Assembly (NCBI GenBank): GCA_037138755.1
Contig: JBAXHT010000005.1
Coordinates: 1-39,982 of the forward strand
Reading direction: 5' to 3'
Length of the DNA: 39,982 nucleotides
Source: Armatimonadota bacterium
GTDB taxonomy: Bacteria > Armatimonadota > Fimbriimonadia > Fimbriimonadales > Fimbriimonadaceae
A program made the position numbers and the translations under genes. The notes under the pieces were generated by a model. That model was not told the origin of the DNA. It worked only from the letters and a program-made list of their open reading frames with translations, and ran no database searches. Position 1 is the first letter of the stretch, and every line of letters starts with the position of its first letter. Positions 32,656 to 39,926 of the stretch are shown in pieces.

Positions 32656-32811
32656 GAGTGTTACGAACTCCCTGAAATCGAACGCTTCTGCACGGTGTAA
32701 CCCCGAGCTTGGCCGCTGACCTGGAATCGAATCTAGTTTACCAGGGCAAGAACCGTGCCAGTTCCCAAGGGGAGTGCGGATTGGCCCCAAAGCTGGAACT
32801 CTCAGTAAAAG

Positions 32812-32887
32812 TGGTCGGGGCGACACGATTCGAACGTGCGACCTCATGCTCCCAAAGCACGCGCGCTACCAACTGCGCCACGCCCCG
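32812..32887 (-). tRNA. tRNA-Pro(UGG)
   Basis: On the minus strand the 76 bases fold as a cloverleaf. The acceptor stem CGGGGCG/CGCCCCG has discriminator A and an encoded CCA. The D-arm is GCGC-AGTTGGTA-GCGC. The anticodon stem CGTGC/GCATG encloses the loop TTTGGGA with anticodon TGG, and the T-arm has TTCGAAT. TGG reads proline codons. It lies 157 bases upstream of hppA on the same strand. Confidence 0.95.
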
Positions 32888-32963
32888 ACATAAAGGAAAC
32901 AAGATGATACCTTTTCTGAAACCGATTGAACAATCCAGGCGTCCATAGGCACAGAAGGATTGT

Positions 32964-34376
32964 ATGTTGAGCACACTTGCCGCCGCCGCCGCCCTCGCCG
33001 CTCCGACCTCCACTGAGGTCACCGTTTACAACCAAGGCATGGGCTTCATCAAAGAAGTTCGGGCAGCGAAGCTGAAGAAGGGAACTCAGTCGATGCTGGT
33101 TGAGAACGTTGCACAACTGATCGACCCAACTTCGGTGGGTTTCAAATGCCTTTCCAACCCTGGATCTGTTGGAGTTCTGGAGCAGAACTACCAGTTCGAC
33201 CTGATCTCGCCACAGTCAATTTTGGCGAAGTCGGTGGGCAAGAAAATTCGGCTCACTCGGGCGATTGGAATGCAGAAGGAGACCGTAACTGGCACGCTTC
33301 TTAGCTCCCCAACTTCCGTGGTCAACACCGGGAACGGACAGGAGTATTCTTACAACGGACTCGTGATTCGGGCCGATGATGGCCGGATCATTCTTTCGCC
33401 CGAGGGCGAGATTGACGTGATGGAAATGCCTGAAGGGCTGATCTCGACGCCCTCCTTGATCTGGGAACTTGAAAGCGACAAGGATCAGGACGCTCAGATT
33501 GAACTCAGCTATCTAACGCAGGGCATGAGCTGGAACGCGAATTACGTTTTGACTTTGGACAAGGATTCGACTGCGGACTTGCAGGGGTGGGTCTCGCAGA
33601 GTAACCAGAGTGGGATGTCTTTCAAGGACGCGACGCTGAAGTTGTTAGCGGGAGAGGTGAATACAGTTCAGCCCCCAAGAGCAGAATTTATGGCCCCGGC
33701 CGATTCAGTTGCGAAAAGCAAACGCGCTGGAGGTCAGATGTCAGAAGAGTCGCTCTTCGAATACCACCTTTACACCTTGCAACGCCCAGCTACTGTCCGC
33801 AACAAGGAGAACAAACAACTTAGCCTGCTGACTGGCGATAATGTGCCGGTCAAGAAGCAGATCATCTTTGATTCCATGGCAGGCTACGACGGTTATTACC
33901 CGGATGAGGGCCAAGTTGGAACGGGACAGCTGTCGCCGCTAGTCAAACTCAAGTTCACAAATGACGAAAAGTCTCACCTGGGAATGCCATTCCCGGCGGG
34001 CAAGATTCGTATCTACTCGCGTGACAGCAAGGGCTCTGTCCAGTTCCTTGGCGAGGACATGATCAAGCACACGCCGAAGGATGAGAAGATCAGCCTCAAC
34101 GTTGGGCGATCGTTCGACATCCGAGCCGACCGAAAGCGCACGAACTTTACTCGAGTCTCGTCTCAACGAGTTCGCGAGAGCTTCGAGATCGAGGTTCGGA
34201 ACCGCAAGGCGGTTGCCGAAACCGTGTATCTCTACGAGCGGCACTGGGGCGACTGGAAGGTCACCGAAAAGAGCGATGCATTTGTGAAAGAAGACGCATC
34301 AACCATGGTTTTCGAAGTCAAACTGAAGCCAGGAGAGGTGAAGACTGTGAGCTACACCGTCGAGACCAAGTGGTGA
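32964..34376 (+). CDS. DUF4139 domain secreted protein
   Basis: The 470-residue protein has a short signal peptide (MLSTLAAAAALAAPTS) and then a beta-rich DUF4139 domain. It opens with TEVTVYNQGMGFIKEVRAAKLKKGTQ and has the domain's SYLTQGMSWNANYVLTLD and AGKIRIYSRD segments. The C-terminal RESFEIEVRNRKAVAETVYLYERHWGDWKV is typical of the family. The function of DUF4139 proteins is unknown; they are thought to be extracytoplasmic. AAGGA lies 6 bases upstream of the ATG. The palindrome at 34380-34500 follows the stop after 3 bases. Confidence 0.88.
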   Translation: MLSTLAAAAALAAPTSTEVTVYNQGMGFIKEVRAAKLKKGTQSMLVENVAQLIDPTSVGFKCLSNPGSVGVLEQNYQFDLISPQSILAKSVGKKIRLTRAIGMQKETVTGTLLSSPTSVVNTGNGQEYSYNGLVIRADDGRIILSPEGEIDVMEMPEGLISTPSLIWELESDKDQDAQIELSYLTQGMSWNANYVLTLDKDSTADLQGWVSQSNQSGMSFKDATLKLLAGEVNTVQPPRAEFMAPADSVAKSKRAGGQMSEESLFEYHLYTLQRPATVRNKENKQLSLLTGDNVPVKKQIIFDSMAGYDGYYPDEGQVGTGQLSPLVKLKFTNDEKSHLGMPFPAGKIRIYSRDSKGSVQFLGEDMIKHTPKDEKISLNVGRSFDIRADRKRTNFTRVSSQRVRESFEIEVRNRKAVAETVYLYERHWGDWKVTEKSDAFVKEDASTMVFEVKLKPGEVKTVSYTVETKW

Positions 34377-34379
34377 TAT

Positions 34380-34500
34380 GGAGTGCGGTTGCTTAAAACC
34401 GCTTTAAGGCAGCGCGAGCTTTGTTCGGCCTGTAGCTAATCCTCGCTACAGGCCGCGACAAGTCGCTGAAATCTAAAGCGGTAACAAGTTTCCGCACTCC
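34380..34500. repeat. 121-bp imperfect palindrome between converging genes
   Basis: The element starts with GGAGTGCGG (34380-34388) and ends with its inverse CCGCACTCC (34492-34500). The inner arms are ACCGCTTTA/TAAAGCGGT (34398-34406/34474-34482, exactly in register) and CGGCCTGTAGC/GCTACAGGCCG (34426-34436/34445-34455), around an 8-base loop. Between these, CAGCG and CGCTG also pair. It would form one long hairpin as RNA or a cruciform as DNA. It could be a miniature inverted-repeat element or a bidirectional terminator between the DUF4139 gene and msrB, whose stop is at 34505. Confidence 0.85.
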
Positions 34501-34504
34501 AAAC

Positions 34505-34915
34505 CTACTTCTCTTCGAACTTAATGCTCACGCTGTTGATGCAGTAGCGCAAACCCGTGGGGGTTCCGTAACCGTCCGGAAAAACGTGTCCAAGGTGGCC
34601 CCCGCACTTGGTGCAGGTCACTTCGACTCGCCTCATCCCAAGTGTGTTGTCCTCGTGCTCAGTGATTTTTGACTTATCCAGCCCTTCGTAGAATGAGGGC
34701 CAGCCACACCCGGAGTCAAATTTAGCTTCGCTTGTGAACAGGACTTCGCTGCAACCAGCACAGCGGTAGATTCCATCACCTTTGTGGTTCCAATACTCGC
34801 CGGTGAATGCCCGTTCGGTGCCTTTCTCTCGAAGGACATGAAACTGTTCTGGTGTGAGAACTCCGCGCCAATCTTGATCAGTTTGCGGAAGGTCTGGGGT
34901 AGGAAGATGATCCAT
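34505..34915 (-). CDS. msrB: Peptide-methionine (R)-S-oxide reductase
   Basis: MsrB repairs the R form of oxidised methionine. The 136-residue protein has zinc cysteines at 52, 55, 101 and 104 (CAGC, CTKC). The catalytic Cys is at 125 (RYCINSVS), with a likely resolving Cys at 70 ([10 protein letters not shown]). The family signatures [11 protein letters not shown] and GCGWPSFYE are present. There is no signal peptide, so it is cytosolic. AAGGG lies just before the ATG. Its end abuts the 121-bp palindrome and its start lies 39 bases from the terminator of the next gene. Confidence 0.95.
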   Translation of the reverse strand: MDHLPTPDLPQTDQDWRGVLTPEQFHVLREKGTERAFTGEYWNHKGDGIYRCAGCSEVLFTSEAKFDSGCGWPSFYEGLDKSKITEHEDNTLGMRRVEVTCTKCGGHLGHVFPDGYGTPTGLRYCINSVSIKFEEK

Positions 34916-34954
34916 GCCCTTAGCTTACGCGCCAACGCACGGAATCATTCCAAA

Positions 34955-34981
34955 TAAAAAAGACCCAGCCGAAGCTGGGTC
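34955..34981 (-). terminator. Intrinsic terminator of the RNA-binding protein gene
   Basis: On the minus strand, GACCCAGC and GCTGGGTC (34974-34981 and 34962-34969) form a perfect 8-bp stem closed by a TTCG tetraloop, followed by TTTTTTA. It lies 27 bases after the stop of the RRM protein gene. Confidence 0.92.
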
Positions 34982-35008
34982 CCCTAAAGTCATTTGGATA
35001 TCAGTCGA

Positions 35009-35443
35009 TTAATATCGACCGCGTCCGCCGCCGCCGCTACTGCGACCGCCGCCGTATCCGCCGCCGCCACCGGAGCGACCACCGCCGCCACCGCCGCCAT
35101 AGCCGCCGCCGCCACCGGAGCGACCACCGCCGCCACCGCCGCCGTATCCACCGCCGCCACCTGAGCGACCACCGCCGCCGCCGTAGCCGCCACCGCCGCC
35201 CTCACGAGGACGATCTTCCTTTGGACGAGCTTCGTTAACACGAAGGGTTCGTCCGCCGAGGGTGAAGCCATCGAGCTTAGCGATAGCTGCATCGAGCTGG
35301 TCTTCTGGAACATCGAGGAAGCCGAAGCCTCGGTTCTCAACGATTCGTGGATTGCTTGGCTGGAACTCAGCCGCTGCGTCTAGCAGCTCATCTTCTGTCG
35401 CCGAATAGGACAGATTGCCAATATAGAGTCTCTTTGTGCTCAT
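35009..35443 (-). CDS. RNA-binding protein: one RRM plus glycine-rich tandem repeats
   Basis: The 144-residue protein has a compact RRM (residues 1-73) with RNP2 LYIGNL (6-11) and RNP1 RGFGFLDV (38-45). A glycine-rich tail follows, with three 15-residue near-identical units of the form GGGGGYGGGGGGGRS and a shorter last one, ending RGRY. It is like the cold-inducible Rbp proteins of cyanobacteria, which act as RNA chaperones at low temperature. The tail may promote phase separation or RNA binding through its Arg and Tyr residues; this is inferred. It has its own terminator at 34955-34981 and a ~100-base leader. Confidence 0.9.
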   Translation of the reverse strand: MSTKRLYIGNLSYSATEDELLDAAAEFQPSNPRIVENRGFGFLDVPEDQLDAAIAKLDGFTLGGRTLRVNEARPKEDRPREGGGGGYGGGGGRSGGGGGYGGGGGGGRSGGGGGYGGGGGGGRSGGGGGYGGGRSSGGGGRGRY

Positions 35444-35556
35444 TTCTTTCTCAATGAAGGTTTCCCTTCGGGTTGTTTGCTTGTCCGGAATCTTGAGAAA
35501 TGATGCGTATCGTTCTTCGAGAAATCTATCTTAAGCAGGCAACTGGGAACAGTATA
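35444..35556 (-). promoter_or_regulatory. Leader and -10 element of the RNA-binding protein gene
   Basis: On the minus strand, TATACT (35551-35556) is a good -10 element; no convincing -35 lies 17 bases upstream. The transcript would have a leader of about 100 bases before the ATG at 35443, with a small CCCGAAGGG hairpin near the start codon. Long leaders are usual for cold-inducible genes, but this is inference. The remaining bases to 35630 hold the divergent promoter region of pilB, with TTGACC at 35573-35578 as a possible -35. Confidence 0.4.
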
Positions 35557-35630
35557 CCAACAACCCATAAATTTGACCGAGATGCCAACCGATGATTATG
35601 AGGGAACCTTGTGTTCCAACTGGCTAAGCG

Positions 35631-37337
35631 ATGGTATTGACGGGCGAACATTTTTTGAAAGAGGGGCTGATTACGCCAGAGCAGCTCAATGACGCCATGT
35701 CCAAACAGCGCGAGTTGGATGGTAAAGAGTCACTTGCAAGAATCCTCGTCCAGCTCGGTTATGTTACAGAACGTGATCGCGTCAAGTGCCAAGGGAGGGT
35801 GTGGGGAGTTCCGTTCGCCGACGTCACCGAGATCATTCCGCGTCCCGAAGCTCTTCAGATGCTCAACGGGCATAATGCCAGAAAATTCAAGGCTCTTCCT
35901 ATGGAGCGCCAAGGCAACCGCCTCTTGGTGGCGATGGTCAACCCGTTGGACATTTTTGCCATCGACGAGATCAGGCTTACTACTGGACTCGACGTCGAGC
36001 CTCTCATTGCTGTTGAAGCGGATCTGATCAATGGACTTGTTCAGTTCTACCGGAACGAAAGTGAAGCTCTCGCGGGGGTTCTCAAGGATTTTGATGACGA
36101 TCAGGTTGTCGACATTCAGAAGAAGATTGAGGAAGTCGAAGACGAAGCGGACGCCGACGATGCTCCGATTATCCGACTCGCAAACTTAATCATTAACCAG
36201 GCTATCATCGACAAAGCGTCAGATATCCACATCGAGCCGCTCAAGGACGGTATGCGAGTTCGCTACAGGATCGACGGGGTCATGGTCGAGGGAATGCACT
36301 TTCCCAAAAAGCTTGCTGCCCCGCTTTGTAGCCGATTCAAGATCATTTCCAACATGGACATCGCCGAAAAGCGGGCTCCACAAGACAACCGCATTTCGAT
36401 GACGATTAGCGGTCGGGATTACGACTTCCGAGTCAGCACCCTGCCGATGATCTTTGGCGAGAAGATTGTTATGCGCGTTCTCGATAAAGGCGGCATCAAT
36501 GTTGGTCTTTCTAAGTTGGGATTCCTTGAACACAACTTGATGATGTTGGAGGACATGTGCTCCAAGACTTACGGAATCATCTTGGTCACTGGTCCGACGG
36601 GTTCGGGCAAGTCAACCACACTTTATTCGATCCTCAACGAACTCAACACTGGCGACAACAACATCATTACAATTGAAGATCCTGTTGAATATGAACTCAG
36701 CGGGATCAACCAGTGCGGCGTTAATGTCCGCGCAGGAATGACCTTCGCGGCGGGACTTCGAGCCATGCTCCGGCAGGACCCCGACATCATCATGGTTGGT
36801 GAAATGCGTGATGGCGAAACGGCAACGATTGCGATGGAAGCCGCGCTAACGGGTCACTTAGTTCTTTCTACCCTGCACACAAACGACGCCCCGGCAGCAC
36901 CGACTCGATTGATGGACATGGGAGTTGAGCCGTTCCTCATTTCATCGTCCGTCATCGGAATTCTTGCTCAACGACTCTGTCGCGTGACCTGCTCCAATTG
37001 TAAGCAGGCCTACGAAGTTCGCAAGGAAGATATTGTGCGATACGGTTTCGATCTTCCTTACGGAGTAGCAAACGATGGTAAGGACGTCGTCACTCTGTAT
37101 CGTGGAGTAGGGTGCGATAAGTGCAAGAAGACGGGATATAAGGGTCGAACCGGTATTCACGAGTTAATGGTCGTGACCGACGAGCTTCGCGACATGATCA
37201 TGAAAGAAGCCGCCGCCCACGACTTGCGGCACAAGGCGATTGAGGTTGGAATGAAGCCGCTTCAATCTGACGCGCTCTCAAAGGTTTTGTTGGGGATTAC
37301 GACCTTGGACGAGGTTGTTCGAGTGATTTACGCATAA
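35631..37337 (+). CDS. pilB: Type IV pilus assembly ATPase PilB (GspE family)
   Basis: PilB is the cytoplasmic motor that drives pilus extension. The 568-residue protein has an N-terminal MshEN/GspE-N domain (residues ~1-140: GEHFLKEGLITPEQLNDAMSKQRE, ARILVQLGYVTE). The ATPase domain follows with ASDIHIEPLKDG, Walker A GPTGSGKST (321-329), the IEDPVEYEL Asp box and the LRQDPDIIMVGEMRD Walker B. Two zinc CxxC pairs (CSNC, CDKC) mark extension ATPases. MshEN domains are c-di-GMP receptors in several bacteria, which fits the sigma/GGDEF protein beside pilC. No clear ribosome site precedes the ATG. pilT follows after 38 bases. Confidence 0.95.
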   Translation: MVLTGEHFLKEGLITPEQLNDAMSKQRELDGKESLARILVQLGYVTERDRVKCQGRVWGVPFADVTEIIPRPEALQMLNGHNARKFKALPMERQGNRLLVAMVNPLDIFAIDEIRLTTGLDVEPLIAVEADLINGLVQFYRNESEALAGVLKDFDDDQVVDIQKKIEEVEDEADADDAPIIRLANLIINQAIIDKASDIHIEPLKDGMRVRYRIDGVMVEGMHFPKKLAAPLCSRFKIISNMDIAEKRAPQDNRISMTISGRDYDFRVSTLPMIFGEKIVMRVLDKGGINVGLSKLGFLEHNLMMLEDMCSKTYGIILVTGPTGSGKSTTLYSILNELNTGDNNIITIEDPVEYELSGINQCGVNVRAGMTFAAGLRAMLRQDPDIIMVGEMRDGETATIAMEAALTGHLVLSTLHTNDAPAAPTRLMDMGVEPFLISSSVIGILAQRLCRVTCSNCKQAYEVRKEDIVRYGFDLPYGVANDGKDVVTLYRGVGCDKCKKTGYKGRTGIHELMVVTDELRDMIMKEAAAHDLRHKAIEVGMKPLQSDALSKVLLGITTLDEVVRVIYA

Positions 37338-37375
37338 GTAGTTTTACGAGTCAGTGTGGAACAAGGATAGAAGAC

Positions 37376-38677
37376 ATGGCAGACGATTTTAATTGGAAAC
37401 AGTTCTTGACTGAAGAGCGAGACATTACACCCTTGCAACAGGAAGGAGCAATTTTTCACCCGATCACGGGTGAGCCTGTTATGCCGGTGGCTCAGCAGAC
37501 GCCAACCGTTTCACAAGACGTCCATACGACCGACGTTAACGTTCCTAAGTTCACGATCGAAGCCGAGTCGCAAGTCGCCGGATATTCCACACATGAACTC
37601 AAGAGCCCGGTAGACCACCATATTGACGATGTTCTGCGCATGGCCATGGAGCGAAAAGCTTCGGATATTCATATCACGGTCGGTCTGCCACCCATGATCC
37701 GTCTGGATGGAGAAATCCAGCCTCTGCCATTTCACCCCTTAACACCTCGCGATGCTCGGCGGTTGATTTATGATGTGTTAACCAACGAACAGCTGGAGCG
37801 ATTTGAGACCACCCACGAGCTGGACTTCGGTTACTCGGTCAAGGACCTTGCTCGGTTCCGATTTAACGTCTATATGCAGCGAGGCTCGGTTGCCGGGGCT
37901 CTCCGCGCGATTCCCACAAAGATTCCGGCTTTTGAGACCTTGGGTCTACCGCAGACGATTCGGGAGATGTGCAAGCGAACATCTGGGTTGATTTTGGTGA
38001 CCGGTCCTACTGGCTCCGGAAAGACAACCACGATTGCCTCGATGATCGACGATCTCAACGAGCACTTTCCTGGTCACATTCTGACCATCGAAGACCCAGT
38101 TGAATATATCCATAAGCACAAGCGGTGCATGGTCAACCAGCGCGAGCTGCACCACGATACTTATACTTTGCATGACGCGCTTCGTGCGGTTCTTCGCGAA
38201 GATCCCGACATCGTCCTTGTTGGTGAGCTTCGTGACCTCGAGACGATTGAGGCGGCACTGACTCTGTCTGAAACTGGTCACTTGGTCTTCGGAACGCTGC
38301 ACACCCGAAACGCACCGGCCACCGTTGACCGAATTATTGACGTCTTTCCTTCAGACCAACAAGATCAGATTCGCGTCTTGCTCGGTAATACGCTCGAAGG
38401 TGTTGTCGCTCAGCAGCTCATCCCCAAACTCGGCGGTGGCCGATGCGCAGCCATCGAAATCATGCTCGGAACCCCGGCCATCAAAAACCTCATCCGAGAA
38501 GGCAAGACCCACCAGATGTATTCGATTCTCGAAATGTCGGGCGGCGTTGGTATGCAGACCATGGACAAGGCGCTCTGCGACTTGTACCGGGCCGGCTTCG
38601 TATCCTTCGACGAGTGCCTGACTCGGGCGATTGATAAAGACAACTTTGCACGACTGGCTAAAGGTCAGGCGGCATAG
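37376..38677 (+). CDS. pilT: Type IV pilus retraction ATPase PilT with N-terminal extension
   Basis: PilT powers pilus retraction and twitching. The 433-residue protein has a PilT core starting near residue 82 (IDDVLRMAMERKASDIHITVGLPPMIRLDGE). Walker A GPTGSGKTT lies at 210-218, then the Asp box (IEDPVEYIHKH), Walker B (LREDPDIVLVGELRDLET), His box GTLHTRNAPATVDRI and the AIEIMLGTPAIKNLIREGKTHQMYS segment. PilT is usually ~345-365 residues, so ~80 residues of low-complexity, Pro/Thr-rich sequence (FHPITGEPVMPVAQQTPTVSQDV) precede the core. AAGGA lies 9 bases upstream. It forms an operon with pilB. Confidence 0.95.
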   Translation: MADDFNWKQFLTEERDITPLQQEGAIFHPITGEPVMPVAQQTPTVSQDVHTTDVNVPKFTIEAESQVAGYSTHELKSPVDHHIDDVLRMAMERKASDIHITVGLPPMIRLDGEIQPLPFHPLTPRDARRLIYDVLTNEQLERFETTHELDFGYSVKDLARFRFNVYMQRGSVAGALRAIPTKIPAFETLGLPQTIREMCKRTSGLILVTGPTGSGKTTTIASMIDDLNEHFPGHILTIEDPVEYIHKHKRCMVNQRELHHDTYTLHDALRAVLREDPDIVLVGELRDLETIEAALTLSETGHLVFGTLHTRNAPATVDRIIDVFPSDQQDQIRVLLGNTLEGVVAQQLIPKLGGGRCAAIEIMLGTPAIKNLIREGKTHQMYSILEMSGGVGMQTMDKALCDLYRAGFVSFDECLTRAIDKDNFARLAKGQAA

Positions 38678-38701
38678 CCTGTCTCGAGTATCTGTTTTCG
38701 T

Positions 38702-38749
38702 TGGATGAAGAGAACTGCGACGCGTTTTGGTGGGGACTTAGGTTCAACG
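38702..38749 (+). repeat. Direct repeat, copy 1
   Basis: About 48 bases, with TGGATGAA, GAACTGCGACGC, a G-rich middle and AGGTTCAACG in that order, recur imperfectly at 38827-38873. The copies lie 125 bases apart in the gene-poor stretch after pilT. Their nature is unknown. Confidence 0.6.
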
Positions 38750-38826
38750 GCGTGTGATTTTCTCGATTTTGGTGGGGACAAGTGGGGACACGGATTTGGC
38801 TCTCGGTCATGGGCTTTTGACCCTTG

Positions 38827-38873
38827 TGGATGAAAGAACTGCGACGCATTCTGATGGGTAGTCAGGTTCAACG
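38827..38873 (+). repeat. Direct repeat, copy 2
   Basis: This is the second copy of the repeat at 38702-38749, again with TGGATGAA, GAACTGCGACGC and AGGTTCAACG, and with a changed middle. Confidence 0.6.
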
Positions 38874-39238
38874 AAGTTCGGATACTGGGCGAACGGTGGG
38901 TAGGGGTGGGTAGGCGAGACTCCGTGACTGTTTGGGGATGCTTCGCGCGCAGTCTGCAGAATTTGATCATCTACCTATAGGCGATGAAACTGGGGGTTTG
39001 TCAACCTGCGATTTGCTTTGGCGCGATCATTCTGATCGCGCCGATTCCCACCCTCCACGGCCCCGTTTGGCTGGTGGTTCGGGATTGGTGGCATGTCTGG
39101 AAGTTTGGGCTCGCTTCGCTCGGTGGAAATTTGGCGGGGCGAATTATGTTTTTCTTTGGTTGGTGGACGGGTGGTGATGCCTCGGTAGTCTTCACGGGTG
39201 AGCGGTTTATTTGGCCTAGGGCTTGCAGGAGGCTGGTC

Positions 39239-39709
39239 GTGTTCGCCTCCACTGTGCGACAGCGGAGGCATCAAAAGAATGGCCTTATTGTTTTAGCGAT
39301 CGTGGCCGTTGCTGGACTGATATACTTCGGTTATAAGCATCTCGGGCATCCCGGATCCGGTCGTGGCACGGCAGAAAAGCAGCGGCAAGAAAAAAATAAA
39401 GAATGGGATAAAGTTTACAAAGATTTTGAAGATCCCGCTCCTTCCCCTGGAGCCCAGCCGCCAGTAGACCCAACAGTTGGCCAAAGCAACCGACTCAAGA
39501 AAGGAGCAGAGGCGGCAGCCGAAGCGTGGAAAGATGCCGTCGAGGAAGCATATATTGATCCAGCATTGGGAATGGGTGGAGTTACCCCGGAGGTTGGGGT
39601 AGCAGTTGAGGCATCCCTGAGAGATACACTTGATCAACTGAGCGAGGCGTTTGGCTGGGGTGTAGATTTTGGTCGAGACTACGGCAAGATTCGTGAGGTA
39701 GGAGGCTAA
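39239..39709 (+). CDS. Small membrane-anchored protein of unknown function
   Basis: The GTG at 39239 is chosen because AGGAGG (39227-39232) lies 6 bases upstream; the same frame is open back to 38984, but that part reads as the gene-poor stretch. The 156-residue product has one membrane helix near residues 15-32 (LIVLAIVAVAGLIYFGY). A charged linker (KQRQEKNKEWDKVYKDFEDP), a proline-rich segment and an amphipathic C-terminal helix follow (SLRDTLDQLSEAFGWGVDFG). It has no recognised family. The next small gene follows at once with its own AGGAGG. Together they might be of phage or mobile-element type, but nothing confirms this. Confidence 0.65.
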   Translation: MFASTVRQRRHQKNGLIVLAIVAVAGLIYFGYKHLGHPGSGRGTAEKQRQEKNKEWDKVYKDFEDPAPSPGAQPPVDPTVGQSNRLKKGAEAAAEAWKDAVEEAYIDPALGMGGVTPEVGVAVEASLRDTLDQLSEAFGWGVDFGRDYGKIREVGG

Positions 39710-39710
39710 A

Positions 39711-39917
39711 TTGGATCGAAAGCAAAAGACAACAGTCGTCGTTTATAGTGTTCTGAACCTCACAATTGCGGCGATTCTGATGCTAACACTCACGAGAATT
39801 GGTGAGCTTAACAACCGTTTGAATGAACATGAGAGACTAATCGACAAACTGATAGAGCGGCAAACGATCAGCCAGAGCCAGATCAATGAGATACGAGCGA
39901 CTCCGCCGCGCAGATAA
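39711..39917 (+). CDS. Small membrane protein with coiled-coil tail
   Basis: The 68-residue product starts with TTG at 39711, supported by AGGAGG at 39700-39705, five bases upstream. It has one membrane helix (VVYSVLNLTIAAILMLTL, residues ~9-27). A heptad-like helix follows (IGELNNRLNEHERLIDKLIERQTISQSQINEI). It has the build of a bitopic coiled-coil protein, such as phage spanin or division-type proteins, but I cannot name it. It sits directly behind the preceding gene and ahead of the 41-bp repeats. Confidence 0.6.
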   Translation: MDRKQKTTVVVYSVLNLTIAAILMLTLTRIGELNNRLNEHERLIDKLIERQTISQSQINEIRATPPRR

Positions 39918-39926
39918 ACGACGACC

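Larger units (their letters stand above)
38678..39238. other. Gene-poor repeat-rich stretch between pilT and small membrane proteins
   Basis: No reading frame here is supported. The frames on both strands have biased, low-complexity content and no ribosome sites, and the minus-strand frames just translate the direct repeats. The stretch contains the two direct repeats, G-rich runs such as GGTGGGTAGGGGTGGGTAGG (38895-38914), which could form a G-quadruplex, and a perfect hairpin GGCGCGATCA/TGATCGCGCC (39020-39029/39033-39042) with a 3-base loop. Confidence 0.6.

Noticed and set aside
32656-32847. N-terminal extension of hppA to 32847
   Set aside because: It overlaps the tRNA-Pro gene and lacks membrane or signal character; the start at 32655 precedes a signal-like segment.
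35030-35200. Short GC-rich repeats resembling a CRISPR array
   Set aside because: The period is 45 bases in frame with the glycine-rich tail of the RNA-binding protein, with no unique spacers.
38665-38970. Minus-strand frames after pilT (102 and 64 codons)
   Set aside because: They only translate the direct repeats, have biased composition and lack ribosome sites.
38984-39238. Upstream part of the frame of the small membrane protein
   Set aside because: No ribosome site at its start; the AGGAGG-supported GTG at 39239 is better.
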